Below, piece by piece: positions 1 to 8,862 of a stretch of DNA of 51,793 bases. Position 1 is the first letter of the stretch, and each line of letters begins with the position of its first letter. The position numbers were made by a program, and so were the translations under genes. This DNA is from an uncultured Saprospiraceae bacterium (GTDB lineage Bacteria; Bacteroidota; Bacteroidia; Chitinophagales; Saprospiraceae), in assembly GCA_938041445.1 (NCBI GenBank), contig CALISO010000062.1:1-51793 (forward strand). The letters are read 5' to 3'. A model generated the notes under the pieces. That model ran no database searches. It saw only the letters and a list, made by a program, of their open reading frames with translations, and was not told the DNA's origin.

Positions 1-3
1 AAC

Positions 4-34
4 AAAAAAAGGCCCGTCACATTGTGACAGGCCT
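4..34 (-). terminator. Rho-independent terminator of the cold-shock gene
   Basis: Read on the minus strand, an 11-bp stem (one G-U pair) with a 3-nt loop is followed directly by seven T residues. The stem arms are at 10-20 and 24-34. It lies 27 bp beyond the csp stop codon, so it is the expected transcript end. Confidence 0.85.
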
Positions 35-60
35 CATAATTCTTAAAAGAAACTCTTGTT

Positions 61-255
61 TTATACTAGAGATACATTAACTGCATTTAATCCTTTTCTT
101 CCTTCTTCAACGTCGTATGTTACTTTATCACCTTCATTGATGATTGTTCCATTAAGTCCATTTGCATGAACAAATACGTCTTTACCTCCACCATCTGGTG
201 TAATAAATCCAAATCCTTTGCTTTCGTTGAAAAATTTAACTGTACCGTTATCCAT
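61..255 (-). CDS. Cold-shock protein, CspA family
   Basis: A 64-residue single cold-shock (OB-fold) domain, the full usual length. The RNP1 motif KGFGFI is at residues 13-18 and the RNP2-like DVFVHA at 26-31, so it should bind single-stranded nucleic acid and act as an RNA chaperone in the cytoplasm. It is monocistronic, with its own -7 promoter box about 55 bp upstream and a strong terminator 27 bp downstream. The roughly 50-nt leader could carry thermoregulation as in other csp genes, but nothing in the sequence proves that. Cold induction is inferred; many paralogues of this family are constitutive. Confidence 0.95.
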   Translation of the reverse strand: MDNGTVKFFNESKGFGFITPDGGGKDVFVHANGLNGTIINEGDKVTYDVEEGRKGLNAVNVSLV

Positions 256-310
256 TGTGTAATTATAAAAATATTAAAAACGAGATGAAATACTAACACC
301 TCTGTTACGA

Positions 311-318
311 CAAAGATA
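311..318 (-). promoter_or_regulatory. -7 promoter box of the cold-shock gene
   Basis: TATCTTTG on the minus strand is an exact match to the Bacteroidota TAnnTTTG box. It implies a leader of about 50 nt for csp. No convincing -33 TTG was found at the usual distance. Confidence 0.6.
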
Positions 319-474
319 ACTGTATGTTGCTACCTTTTAGTTTCCTAAACAGATAAAAAAATCAAATAATCCGATAAAAAACCAAAAAACAACGCATTTA
401 TATTGGTTTTTAGGTCAATTATCTCTCCCTATAGCAAGTAAATCCATTGCATGTAAGCTTGTCACAAAAAAGAA

Positions 475-505
475 ATCCCCTTTTACTTAGCTAGTAAAAG
501 GGGAT
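475..505 (-). terminator. Strong terminator, probably for the 773-2407 permease transcript
   Basis: A perfect 13-bp stem (arms 475-487 and 493-505, 5-nt loop) is followed on the minus strand by the T-rich tract TTCTTTTTT. It lies about 270 bp past the permease stop codon with no gene between, so either the permease mRNA has a long 3' UTR or a small RNA ends here. Confidence 0.75.
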
Positions 506-772
506 ATATGCCCTTATTCTTGTCTATTTCTCAGCAGAACTGAAGTCACAATCAAGGCGAATAGTTAATTAAACCACAAACTAACTAAAACATAAAAACA
601 GTTTTTTCATACTTTCTGAACAAAAACCTCGATTGAAGAAACAACAGAATTAGGACTTCTCATAAGCTTGCACCGTAGTGCATTATCGTTTCTTATGGGT
701 ATTTACGAGAGTAGGTATGATTGTCTTGGGTCGAATGTTGTTTTTTTTTCGATTTATTTTACCCTAAGCCAT

Positions 773-2407
773 TTACACAAGTAGTAGATACATTAATTGT
801 GCATATACAATCTTCATAATCAGTGCAATCGGAAACATAATAGAATACCCTACCATAGGAATCTTGTTCTGAGATCGATTCAAGGCGAAGTCTAATATTG
901 CAGGCTGATTGGACATAAACCCTAGCAATAAAGAATATGGACACTTGAATAACTTATAGCCTACAAAAAGACTTAGACAGGCTGACAGCACTGTAATGAT
1001 GACTCCTCCCGTAAATATTAAAAGTCCACCTCCCGAAGATGTTAAGGATTCTACAAATGTATTACCTGATTGTAAGCCGATAACGGCTAGGAAGAGAGTG
1101 AGTCCTATTTGCCTAAGCGTAACATTAGCACTATACGGAAGTGTCCAGACTGTCTTACCCGTTCGATGTAATGCTCCTAATATCAAAGAAACAAGAAGTG
1201 GACCTCCAGCGTATCCAAGCTTTAAGTTAATACCACCAGGCAAGCTAAACTCTATAGTACCTATGAGTAACCCAAGTGCAATCCCAAATCCAAATGAAAA
1301 AATATTGACGCTACTTGATCCATAATAAGAATCTCCAAAAAAATCAGCCAACCGTTTAAGGTCTTTTCTTCGAGCGACAAATCTTACTCTATCACCTTGT
1401 TCTAGTATTGTGTTACCATTAGCAAGCATATCAGTATCACCTCGTCTAATCCGAGTAATAATCGCATTGAATTTCTCATCAATATTCAGCTCTGAAAGTG
1501 TCTTACCTACGATTTGCGGATTAGATACAAAGATTCTTCTTGTGTCAAACTCCTTTCTAGATAGGGTGAGTTTATCATCGGTCTCTTCACCGAAGTAGGA
1601 TATGGCTTGGTCGAGGTCGACCGCACTTCCTATCAGTAACAATCTGTCCCCTAGTACAAACTTGGTATCCCAATTAGGTAAGCTGTAGGTACCGTCATCA
1701 GAGACCATTCTTCCAAAGTTCACTATAAAGTCGCTCTCCGTTCTAATATCGCGAAGTTGCTTTCCTACAACTTCCTGATTAGTGACTACAACAGACTTTG
1801 ATGTTAATTCTTCTTGGACATTGTACTTGTGTCGCAATTGCCCCTCCTCTTTCCTATAATCAACCTTAAACAGCCGTTCCATAATGACTATAGCCAACAT
1901 AACACCTATGACACCAATAGGATATGAATAAGTATAGCCTATCGCTAATCGTTGGATGATCGTAGATTTATCAGTAGAATTTCCTTGGCTGACTAAATCT
2001 ATCACACCAGCAAGTGCAGGGGTGTTGGTCGTACTACCGGAGTATAATCCCACAGTGGTAGCTGCGTCAAATTCAAATAAATACTTGACACCTAATGCCA
2101 CTAAAGCCGAGAGTAATAGCATCAACAATACAAATAATAAGTCATTACTTCCGCTCTTACGAAAACTCTTGAAGAAGGCAGGACCACTAGCAAGCCCGAT
2201 ACTATAAACAAAGAAGACTAGTCCAATCTGAAAGATAATATCTGGAACATTGAACTCTGAATGATAAGCACCAAATGCTAATCCAACAAAAAGGACAGCT
2301 GAAACACCTAATTTGCTGCCTTTGATGGAAATGTTACCAAAAAAGTATCCTATTGCTGCTACCAGAAATAAGAGAATGAGTGGATTATCTGTGAGAAGTG
2401 TGACCAA
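773..2407 (-). CDS. Putative transporter, AspT/YidE-YbjL (AAEx) family with two TrkA-C domains
   Basis: A 544-residue inner-membrane protein of the usual family length. Hydrophobic segments fill residues 8-115 and 150-177, then two soluble TrkA-C (RCK_C) domains occupy about 205-285 and 290-360, then a second membrane half covers 368-544. The two halves carry the matching motifs GSTTNTPALAGV (124-135) and GFMSNQPAILDF (496-507), typical of the aspartate:alanine exchanger family. The substrate is unknown; YidE and YbjL relatives are uncharacterised. The start is a TTG: an in-frame stop lies two codons upstream and no ATG is available. A -7 box sits about 30 bp upstream. Confidence 0.88.
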   Translation of the reverse strand: MVTLLTDNPLILLFLVAAIGYFFGNISIKGSKLGVSAVLFVGLAFGAYHSEFNVPDIIFQIGLVFFVYSIGLASGPAFFKSFRKSGSNDLLFVLLMLLLSALVALGVKYLFEFDAATTVGLYSGSTTNTPALAGVIDLVSQGNSTDKSTIIQRLAIGYTYSYPIGVIGVMLAIVIMERLFKVDYRKEEGQLRHKYNVQEELTSKSVVVTNQEVVGKQLRDIRTESDFIVNFGRMVSDDGTYSLPNWDTKFVLGDRLLLIGSAVDLDQAISYFGEETDDKLTLSRKEFDTRRIFVSNPQIVGKTLSELNIDEKFNAIITRIRRGDTDMLANGNTILEQGDRVRFVARRKDLKRLADFFGDSYYGSSSVNIFSFGFGIALGLLIGTIEFSLPGGINLKLGYAGGPLLVSLILGALHRTGKTVWTLPYSANVTLRQIGLTLFLAVIGLQSGNTFVESLTSSGGGLLIFTGGVIITVLSACLSLFVGYKLFKCPYSLLLGFMSNQPAILDFALNRSQNKIPMVGYSIMFPIALIMKIVYAQLMYLLLV

Positions 2408-2437
2408 AAATCAGTTGATTAATTATTCTAATGTATA

Positions 2438-2445
2438 CAAAGATA
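2438..2445 (-). promoter_or_regulatory. -7 promoter box of the AspT-type transporter
   Basis: TATCTTTG on the minus strand exactly matches TAnnTTTG and predicts a leader of about 25 nt before the TTG start at 2407. Confidence 0.6.
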
Positions 2446-2669
2446 GGTTACCCTATAATTAAATGTCAGGTAAGAACCTTGAGGATGTGCCTCTACCGTA
2501 ACAATGCCCCAATTTTACTATTGCAACTAGTTTGTTTCGTGAGAGAATTGACAACAATTCATAAGTTGTAAAGAAATTTAATGTTGGAATCGCTATTCTT
2601 TATAACACATTCCATCTTTACCGTTTTATTGAATACATTTTTCTAAGACAGACACGATAAAAAGTTAAT

Positions 2670-4085
2670 TTAACTTTCATCTTGTTTCGTTTTAGTAGCA
2701 AGCTCCTGACAATACCTGAGTGCATCATCATAGGTATTAGGAATCACACCATCGAGTATTGCATCTTTTATTGCATTCTTCAATTCACCTACTCTCCTAC
2801 TGGGAGGCAAATTAAAGAGTTTCATTATTTCATCTCCACTGAGAGGTGGTTGCCAATTGCGGATATGATCCTTCTCTTCTACTTCTATCAATTTCTGAGT
2901 AACGACGTCGTAGTTATTTAGGTAGTTTTGTACTTTTCTTGGATTCTTAGAGGTGATATCAGCTCTACACAATTTCATCAGGTCATCCAAGTCATCACCT
3001 GCATCAAAGAGTAATCTTCTAATTGCAGAGTCAGTGATATTTTCCTTAGTCAAGCTTATAGGTCTCAAGTGTAACCTTACTAATTTTTGGACATAACTCA
3101 ATGTCTTATCCAAGGGTAACTTCAATCTCTTGAATATTGCCTTAGTCATAGGCACTCCCACGACCTCATGACCGTGAAATGTCCAACCATGTTGCGAATG
3201 GAATCTCTTAGTAGGTGGCTTAGCAATATCGTGCAATACTGCCGCCCATCTAAGCCACAGGTCATCTGTTGTCAGAGCTAAATTATCTAATACCTCAAGG
3301 GTATGGTGAAAGTTATCTTTATGTCCTATCCCATCTATAATCTCTACACCTTTCAATGCGATCATCTCTGGCAGAATCATCTCCAATATGCCTGCATCAT
3401 CCAACATATAAAATCCTACTGAAGGCTTGGGAGAAAGGATGATTTTATTGAGTTCTGTAGTAATGCGTTCTTGCGAAATAATCGATAATCGATCTTTCAT
3501 CTCTAGAATTCCTTGCCAAGTAGTTGCATCGATATTGAATCCTAATTGAGAAGCAAATCTAATTGCTCTCAATATCCGAAGTGGATCGTCAGAGAATGTT
3601 TGATTTGGATCAAGAGGTGTCTTAATGATTTTATTCTCAATATCCTTCAGTCCACCAAATGTATCGATAATTGTATATACTCCATCTTCCTTTAGGGAAA
3701 TAGCTAGCGTATTGATTGTCAAGTCTCTTCGATTCTGATCATCGGCGAAGGTTCCATCTTCAACTATCGGTTTGCGGCTATCAGCACGGTATGACTCCTT
3801 ACGAGCTCCTACAAATTCTACATCAAACTTATCGACTACTACTTGTGCAGTACCAAAAGACTTGAAGACATTTACATGAGTATTCGCTTCACAGTTCTCA
3901 GCGAACAGTTTTGCAAAAGCAATCCCATCTCCAATGCAGACCACATCAATATCCATAGATGGTCGATTTAATACTAGATCTCTCACATAGCCTCCTACAA
4001 GGTATCCATCAATGTTGTGCATCTTCACTGTAGTAGTGAGAGTATCGACAATCTTCTTATCCCTTCCGGTAAATGTAAATTGCAT
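2670..4085 (-). CDS. cca: CCA tRNA nucleotidyltransferase / poly(A) polymerase family with HD domain
   Basis: 471 residues. The class II nucleotidyltransferase head has GGYVRD (31-36), the metal-binding DID (45-47), RRDLTINTLA (119-128) and the RNA/ATP-binding DPLRILRAIRFA (167-178). An HD domain follows, with HDIAKP at 285-290. This arrangement matches bacterial enzymes that add or repair the tRNA 3' CCA end. Poly(A) polymerase activity cannot be excluded, but Bacteroidota usually have one such enzyme, annotated as CCA-adding. It is the second gene of an operon: dusB ends 6 bp upstream, so both serve tRNA maturation. An AT-only palindrome overlaps the stop codon (2661-2677). Confidence 0.92.
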   Translation of the reverse strand: MQFTFTGRDKKIVDTLTTTVKMHNIDGYLVGGYVRDLVLNRPSMDIDVVCIGDGIAFAKLFAENCEANTHVNVFKSFGTAQVVVDKFDVEFVGARKESYRADSRKPIVEDGTFADDQNRRDLTINTLAISLKEDGVYTIIDTFGGLKDIENKIIKTPLDPNQTFSDDPLRILRAIRFASQLGFNIDATTWQGILEMKDRLSIISQERITTELNKIILSPKPSVGFYMLDDAGILEMILPEMIALKGVEIIDGIGHKDNFHHTLEVLDNLALTTDDLWLRWAAVLHDIAKPPTKRFHSQHGWTFHGHEVVGVPMTKAIFKRLKLPLDKTLSYVQKLVRLHLRPISLTKENITDSAIRRLLFDAGDDLDDLMKLCRADITSKNPRKVQNYLNNYDVVTQKLIEVEEKDHIRNWQPPLSGDEIMKLFNLPPSRRVGELKNAIKDAILDGVIPNTYDDALRYCQELATKTKQDES

Positions 4086-4091
4086 GAGATA

Positions 4092-5090
4092 TTATACGGC
4101 TAATGATGGCTCGCTGTAGCGTTCTCTAACTTCCTCAAGAATCTCATAAACTACCTTTGGATTAGCTTCTTGGACTAGACGAGATCGATATTGCTTCACA
4201 TCTCTGAACCCTCTGAAGTAATTAGTATAGTGGCGACGCATTTCTAGAATACCCAATTTATCACCTTTCCATCGAAGTGAAAACTCAAGATGACGCTTTG
4301 CTACATCTACCCTTTCATCAATCGTGGGACCAGGTAGTATCTCTCCTGTCTCAACATAGTGCTTTATCTCTCTGAAGATCCAAGGATAGCCAATACTTGC
4401 TCGACCAATCATAATGGCATCCACACCATATCGATTTTTATATTCTACGGCTTTTTGTGGGCTGTTGATATCTCCGTTTCCGATAATTGGAATGTGTACT
4501 CTTGGATTTTCTTTGATTTTGCCAATGAGCTCCCAATCAGCCTCTCCCTTATACATCTGCTTACGTGTACGACCATGAATCGCCAATGCTTGAATACCGA
4601 CATCCTGCAATCTCTCTGCGACTTCTTCAATGTACTTAGTCTTATCATCCCATCCTAGACGGGTCTTGACAGTCACCGGCAACGAAGTTGAATCAACAAT
4701 ATGCTTTGTTAACTTGACCATCCGATCGATATCTTGTAGAATACCGGCTCCGGCCATCTTGCAAACGACCTTCTTAACTGGGCAACCAAAGTTGATGTCT
4801 AATACGTCAGGTTGTGCTTCTTCAACAATCTCTGCGGCTCTAGTCATTGAATCGATTTCGGCGCCGAATATCTGTATTCCAATCGGTCGCTCTTCTGGAT
4901 AGATATCCATCTTCTGGACACTCTTGTGAGCATCCCGAATAAGACCTTCTACCGAGATAAACTCAGTATACATCATATCACATCCCTGCTCCTTACACAG
5001 CACTCTGAAAGGTGGATCACTCACATCCTCCATCGGCGCTAAGAAAAGCGGGAAGTCTCCAAATTCGATATTTCCAATCTTCATACCCAT
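4092..5090 (-). CDS. dusB: tRNA-dihydrouridine synthase (DusB type)
   Basis: 332 residues, a normal length for bacterial Dus enzymes. It reduces specific uridines in tRNA D-loops using FMN and NADPH. The FMN-binding start APMEDVSD is at 18-25, the catalytic cysteine is Cys103 in NFGCPVKKV, the FMN lysine is in TVKTRLGW (Lys142), and HGRTRKQMY at 172-180 is typical of DusB. It is the first gene of the dusB-cca operon. Two ATGs lie two codons apart (5090 and 5084). The -7 box ends only 7 nt before the first ATG, so the mRNA is probably leaderless or nearly so. Confidence 0.93.
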   Translation of the reverse strand: MGMKIGNIEFGDFPLFLAPMEDVSDPPFRVLCKEQGCDMMYTEFISVEGLIRDAHKSVQKMDIYPEERPIGIQIFGAEIDSMTRAAEIVEEAQPDVLDINFGCPVKKVVCKMAGAGILQDIDRMVKLTKHIVDSTSLPVTVKTRLGWDDKTKYIEEVAERLQDVGIQALAIHGRTRKQMYKGEADWELIGKIKENPRVHIPIIGNGDINSPQKAVEYKNRYGVDAIMIGRASIGYPWIFREIKHYVETGEILPGPTIDERVDVAKRHLEFSLRWKGDKLGILEMRRHYTNYFRGFRDVKQYRSRLVQEANPKVVYEILEEVRERYSEPSLAV

Positions 5091-5097
5091 AGGATTG

Positions 5098-5105
5098 CAA
5101 AGTTA
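5098..5105 (-). promoter_or_regulatory. -7 promoter box of dusB-cca, predicted leaderless
   Basis: TAACTTTG on the minus strand matches TAnnTTTG. Its last base is 8 nt from the A of the dusB ATG, so the start of transcription falls at or next to the start codon. Confidence 0.6.
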
Positions 5106-5296
5106 AGGTATATTTTTCACTGCATCTGATAGCTGAAGTACAGAAGTTCGATGGTTATTCGTTGTACATTTACTATTCATTAAATCTTATAATGATTCTC
5201 CCATTGAGTGCTTCCATATTTCAAACTATCACTTATATAGACTTACAAAATGTAAATAGTCTATCGCAACCATCTATCCACAATTGATCAATACCT

Positions 5297-6790
5297 ATGG
5301 GTGTCGTTAAAAGACAAGGAATAAAGGAAAGTATTGTCGCTTACTTTGGTGTAATCATAGGAGCTATCAGCTTGTTGATTATTCAACCTTATTGCCTTGA
5401 GCCACAGGAGATCGGAATGATCAAAATGCTCATCGCCCTTGCGTCATTGATGACACCGTTTATTGTCTTGGGGATGAATGCAAGTATGATCAAGTTCTTT
5501 CCTGAGTTCAACAACCCAGAAGAGAAGCACTATGGCCTCATCTCATTTGTGCTTACAGTACCGATTATTGGATTCATCTTATTATCCATTGGGTTTCTGA
5601 CATTTCAAGGAGATATAGCTGAATACTATACCACTAAAAAGGAGAATAGCCTCATTGTTTCTTACTTACCATATGCCTTACCACTCACGTTGTTTATGGC
5701 ATATATCCTCATATTAAAGGATATCTCAAGGTCTGTTCTCAAGGTCGTCGTACCCAGCATTTTACAAAATATCTGGCTAAGAGTAGCTACGATCGTAAGC
5801 GTCATTCTCTACTACTGTGAGATTATTAAATTCTCTAGTCTTATCGGATGCTTGGTGATGATGTATGGCGTATCTGTCCTGATTATGTTACTCTATACGC
5901 GGCACTTGGGTATGCTACATCTGAAGCCAGATAGGAGATTCTTCAAAAAAGAGAAGCTCAAAGAGGTAGGCAATTATGCATCCTATGTCTTATTTATTGG
6001 ATTGTCTGGATATATCGTAAACTATATCGATATCCTGATGATAGGGTCGTTGGAGGGAGAGAGTCAAGCGGGGATATATGCGATTGCATTTTTCATTGGG
6101 ACCGTTATCGAGATTCCACGACGATCACTATCCTCTATTACAACTCCTCTTGTTGCCCAAGCATTTAATGACAATAATATCTCTAAGATCAAATACCTCT
6201 ATAGCAATGTTTCTATCAATCTCTTGATCATTGGTAGCATTCTGTTAATAGGGATTTGGAGTAATATCGATAACTTATTTAGGCTGATGCCGAATGGTGA
6301 AATATATGCAGCAGGTAAGTATATCGTATTACTTATTGGTCTAGCCAAATTATTCAATATGGCAACAAGCATCAATGGTGAGATCATATTATTGTCACCC
6401 TACTTTAGATTCAATCTTTATGCAATGATCTTATTGACAACATTGACTATTGCTTCTAATGCCTACTTCATACCTATCTATGGAATCATTGGAGCAGCTG
6501 TAGCGTCTCTGGTCACGGTATTCATCTTTAATATATCCAAACTGGTCTACCTCTGGCTTAAACTCAAAATGCAACCTTTTACCATTGCTACAGTCAAGGT
6601 ATTAATCCTATCTGCATTCGTCATCTTCTGTAACTATCTCATCCCTGATATGGGGAATCCACTCTTGGATATTGTCATCAGATCAATATTACTTGGCTCT
6701 ATCTACGTAGGTGTACTATTGGCATCTAAAATATCACCAGACATTAACAGTGTTGTTAGGAATCTATGGAATCGAGTGAAGCCATCATAA
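5297..6790 (+). CDS. Polysaccharide flippase, Wzx-like (MOP/MATE superfamily)
   Basis: 497 residues, strongly hydrophobic throughout, with about 12-14 predicted membrane segments and charged loops, the usual size for Wzx/RfbX-type flippases. It should move lipid-linked oligosaccharide units across the inner membrane for O-antigen, capsule or exopolysaccharide. The N-terminal part (QPYCLEPQEIGMIKML, then ASMIKFFPEF) resembles Bacteroidota oligosaccharide flippases. Glycan-assembly genes lie 5-10 kb downstream on the other strand, so a shared pathway is plausible, though four unrelated genes intervene. No exact -7 box was found in front of it. Confidence 0.85.
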   Translation: MGVVKRQGIKESIVAYFGVIIGAISLLIIQPYCLEPQEIGMIKMLIALASLMTPFIVLGMNASMIKFFPEFNNPEEKHYGLISFVLTVPIIGFILLSIGFLTFQGDIAEYYTTKKENSLIVSYLPYALPLTLFMAYILILKDISRSVLKVVVPSILQNIWLRVATIVSVILYYCEIIKFSSLIGCLVMMYGVSVLIMLLYTRHLGMLHLKPDRRFFKKEKLKEVGNYASYVLFIGLSGYIVNYIDILMIGSLEGESQAGIYAIAFFIGTVIEIPRRSLSSITTPLVAQAFNDNNISKIKYLYSNVSINLLIIGSILLIGIWSNIDNLFRLMPNGEIYAAGKYIVLLIGLAKLFNMATSINGEIILLSPYFRFNLYAMILLTTLTIASNAYFIPIYGIIGAAVASLVTVFIFNISKLVYLWLKLKMQPFTIATVKVLILSAFVIFCNYLIPDMGNPLLDIVIRSILLGSIYVGVLLASKISPDINSVVRNLWNRVKPS

Positions 6791-6870
6791 GTTAAATATC
6801 TACTTGTCGATCCTCAACAAATAGCAAACCATTGAAATCTTCTTACCTTGAGGACAACATTTATATTCAA

Positions 6871-7827
6871 TTGAAACGCTATAGCAAATACAGAACCTAT
6901 CAATTGACAACTATCTTGTCAGTAATCATTATCTGCTTGACTATTATGTCATCGTGCAAGTCAACCTATCAATGTGATGGAGAATGTGGCAACACAGATG
7001 TATTGAATGATTTAGAATCGGAGTTGGGAACGGTAGTCACATTTGAGAATATCGAAGATCGCAAAGAATACCTACAAGCATCCGGTGAGGAGCTTATAGT
7101 AGATGTGATCGTTTGGGATTTGGTTTCAGTCATAGAGCCTACTACTGTTAGTGAAGATAGAATCAACCAAATGTTTAACAATATCAATGCAGCATATGCA
7201 CCAGTAGGTATCAAATTTAGAATGTTGAAATCTAACGTTTACACAGACTACTTCACTTTCGAAGATCTTGCAGAAGACAATTATGAGAAATACTACTTCG
7301 AAATCATTCAAAACAATTCTGAAAATATCATTGACCTCTATCTAGTGGATCATGAAAAAGGTCTTTGCTTTATAGATGGCAATACGAGAGGCTGTCAGAA
7401 AGGAAAGGGATTTACAAGCACAGGTGGATGGACATCAAGTATAGTAATTGCTAAGGATGACATCACGGATATGAAAATACCTACGCATGAGTTTGGACAT
7501 TTCTTCAACCTAGAGCATACATTCAAAGGGTATGATGAGAAAGTCAATCAAACTAACTGTGATGGCATAGGTGACTACATCTGCGATACACCTGCTGATC
7601 CTGGGGATGGCTATGGGGCTATGGTTAACTATACGGATTGTGAGATGTATGGTGTATTCGATGAAGACGGCATTGCCTACAAACCAATGATCAACAATTA
7701 TATGGGATATTTTAGCGCATGCTATATGAAACCTTATGCATTTACTCAAGGGCAAATAGATCGCATGAAAGCATTTATCTATGACGAAAAGCGAATTGGC
7801 TATCTCAAGATGATGGATGAACTCTAG
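6871..7827 (+). CDS. Pappalysin-like (M43) zinc metalloprotease, putative lipoprotein
   Basis: A secreted metzincin. The zinc site HEFGHFFNLEH (HExxHxxNxxH) has Asn where Gly is more common; Asn is tolerated in metzincins. Downstream come a Cys-rich stretch and the Met-turn NNYMGY, then FTQGQIDRM, as in pappalysin-type enzymes. The N-terminus is a hydrophobic signal ending MSSC, a plausible lipobox, so it is probably tethered to a membrane. There is no ATG start. I prefer the TTG at 6871, which gives a compact n-region (KRYSKYR); a TTG at 6832 would add 13 residues. It follows the flippase on the same strand and may be co-transcribed. The substrate is unknown. Confidence 0.8.
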   Translation: MKRYSKYRTYQLTTILSVIIICLTIMSSCKSTYQCDGECGNTDVLNDLESELGTVVTFENIEDRKEYLQASGEELIVDVIVWDLVSVIEPTTVSEDRINQMFNNINAAYAPVGIKFRMLKSNVYTDYFTFEDLAEDNYEKYYFEIIQNNSENIIDLYLVDHEKGLCFIDGNTRGCQKGKGFTSTGGWTSSIVIAKDDITDMKIPTHEFGHFFNLEHTFKGYDEKVNQTNCDGIGDYICDTPADPGDGYGAMVNYTDCEMYGVFDEDGIAYKPMINNYMGYFSACYMKPYAFTQGQIDRMKAFIYDEKRIGYLKMMDEL

Positions 7828-7852
7828 CTATCTATAAAGCTTAAATCTGAAA

Positions 7853-8833
7853 TTATCCGACCATCAGATTACATCCCCGGAGATCAGAGTTGTCTACCCT
7901 ACCCAATACTTCAAATGTATCAGCAGTTAACATTCGACCTAAGTCCTGAGTTTCAATAAAACTGCAGGAATTAATGTTGTTGAGGTCGGTGATACAAATG
8001 ATTCCAGACTTACCCATATTAGCTTCAGCAAATGGATCAGAAATTTCTCTTACTCTTACCTGAAAATAGGGATTGACTTTAAAGATCCCTCCAGCAGAAG
8101 AATACGCTTGCGAGCAGAGTTCCGTCATCCCATATTCTGAGTGAATAGATTGACATCCAAAACTTTCTAGAAGGACTTGATGTAGCTCAGCTCTTGGCAT
8201 CTCTTTGTGCCTCCCTTTCATCCCACCGGTTTCCATAACGATTAATTGCTCATTATTGGTGAGTTTGAACTTTTCTGCAAAATCTAACAATCCAAATGAA
8301 ACACCAATAAGAAGGATTTTACCTGGAGTACTCGATAACTTTTCATACAAACCCTTATGGTCATACAAATAGAAACCACCACCTCGAGATTGTTTAATAA
8401 AATAATCGACCATTGAGACAAGTGATGATCCCTTCCTTTCCAAGTATGCAGGCAACAATCCAAACACGTGATAGTCCTCAAGTGCACCATATGACTCTTC
8501 AAAAATTTGTTGGGTTCCTAGATGATACAAGCCTTCATCAACAACATAATGTTTACTCACTTGGGTCTGCGTAGTACCACTAGATGTAAAGAGTGTACAC
8601 TCTTCAATTGTGATAGTATCTAAGAGTACATCGTGATGCTTAAACGCAGTGATTGGCAAATAAGGGATATCTGCAATGTCAGTAATCTCACCATCGGCAC
8701 CGATACTCTCACAATATGACCTATAGATAGAGTTATTCATCTTCTGTAGATTACAGATAGTAAGAGCAACATCTATGTAAGATCGCTTGTTAAGGTGATA
8801 TTCCTTCAATAAATTTAGAAGGTTGGGCTGCAT
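7853..8833 (-). CDS. LuxE/PaaK-family acyl-protein synthetase homologue
   Basis: 326 residues. LuxE activates fatty acids as acyl-AMP and passes them to a cysteine; PaaK relatives are acyl-CoA ligases. The nucleotide-binding loop TSSGTT is at 83-88, LLPAYLERKGSSLVSMV at about 126-142, METGGMKGR at 200-208 and SEYGMTEL at 232-239. A cysteine at 322, four residues from the end, recalls the near-terminal acyl-accepting cysteine of LuxE. No luxC, luxD or luxAB genes are nearby, so bioluminescence is not implied. The real substrate is unknown. It is convergent with the metalloprotease gene and has its own -7 box, which lies inside the divergent gene at 8863. Confidence 0.8.
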   Translation of the reverse strand: MQPNLLNLLKEYHLNKRSYIDVALTICNLQKMNNSIYRSYCESIGADGEITDIADIPYLPITAFKHHDVLLDTITIEECTLFTSSGTTQTQVSKHYVVDEGLYHLGTQQIFEESYGALEDYHVFGLLPAYLERKGSSLVSMVDYFIKQSRGGGFYLYDHKGLYEKLSSTPGKILLIGVSFGLLDFAEKFKLTNNEQLIVMETGGMKGRHKEMPRAELHQVLLESFGCQSIHSEYGMTELCSQAYSSAGGIFKVNPYFQVRVREISDPFAEANMGKSGIICITDLNNINSCSFIETQDLGRMLTADTFEVLGRVDNSDLRGCNLMVG

Positions 8834-8862
8834 ACCGTACAGAATTCCATTAATTTAGAGAT

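Larger units (their letters stand above)
256..758. other. 503-bp intergenic region
   Basis: It holds the csp leader and -7 box (311-318) and a strong minus-strand terminator (475-505). Between 506 and 772 I see no open frame longer than about 20 codons that looks coding, only a weak 5-bp hairpin near 678-692 and a T-run near 740-750. This part may be a long 3' UTR of the permease gene. Confidence 0.6.

Noticed and set aside
759-944. 61-codon minus-strand frame at the end of the permease gene
   Set aside because: It overlaps the permease coding sequence in another frame, has low-complexity composition and no motif.
996-1325. Plus-strand open frame of 109 codons opposite the AspT-type transporter
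   Set aside because: It is antisense to a clearly coding family member and has no recognisable domain or start signal; it is a shadow frame.
2661-2677. AT-only palindrome AAAGTTA-ATT-TAACTTT at the cca stop
   Set aside because: No G-C pairs and no following T-run in the transcribed direction; too weak to call a terminator.
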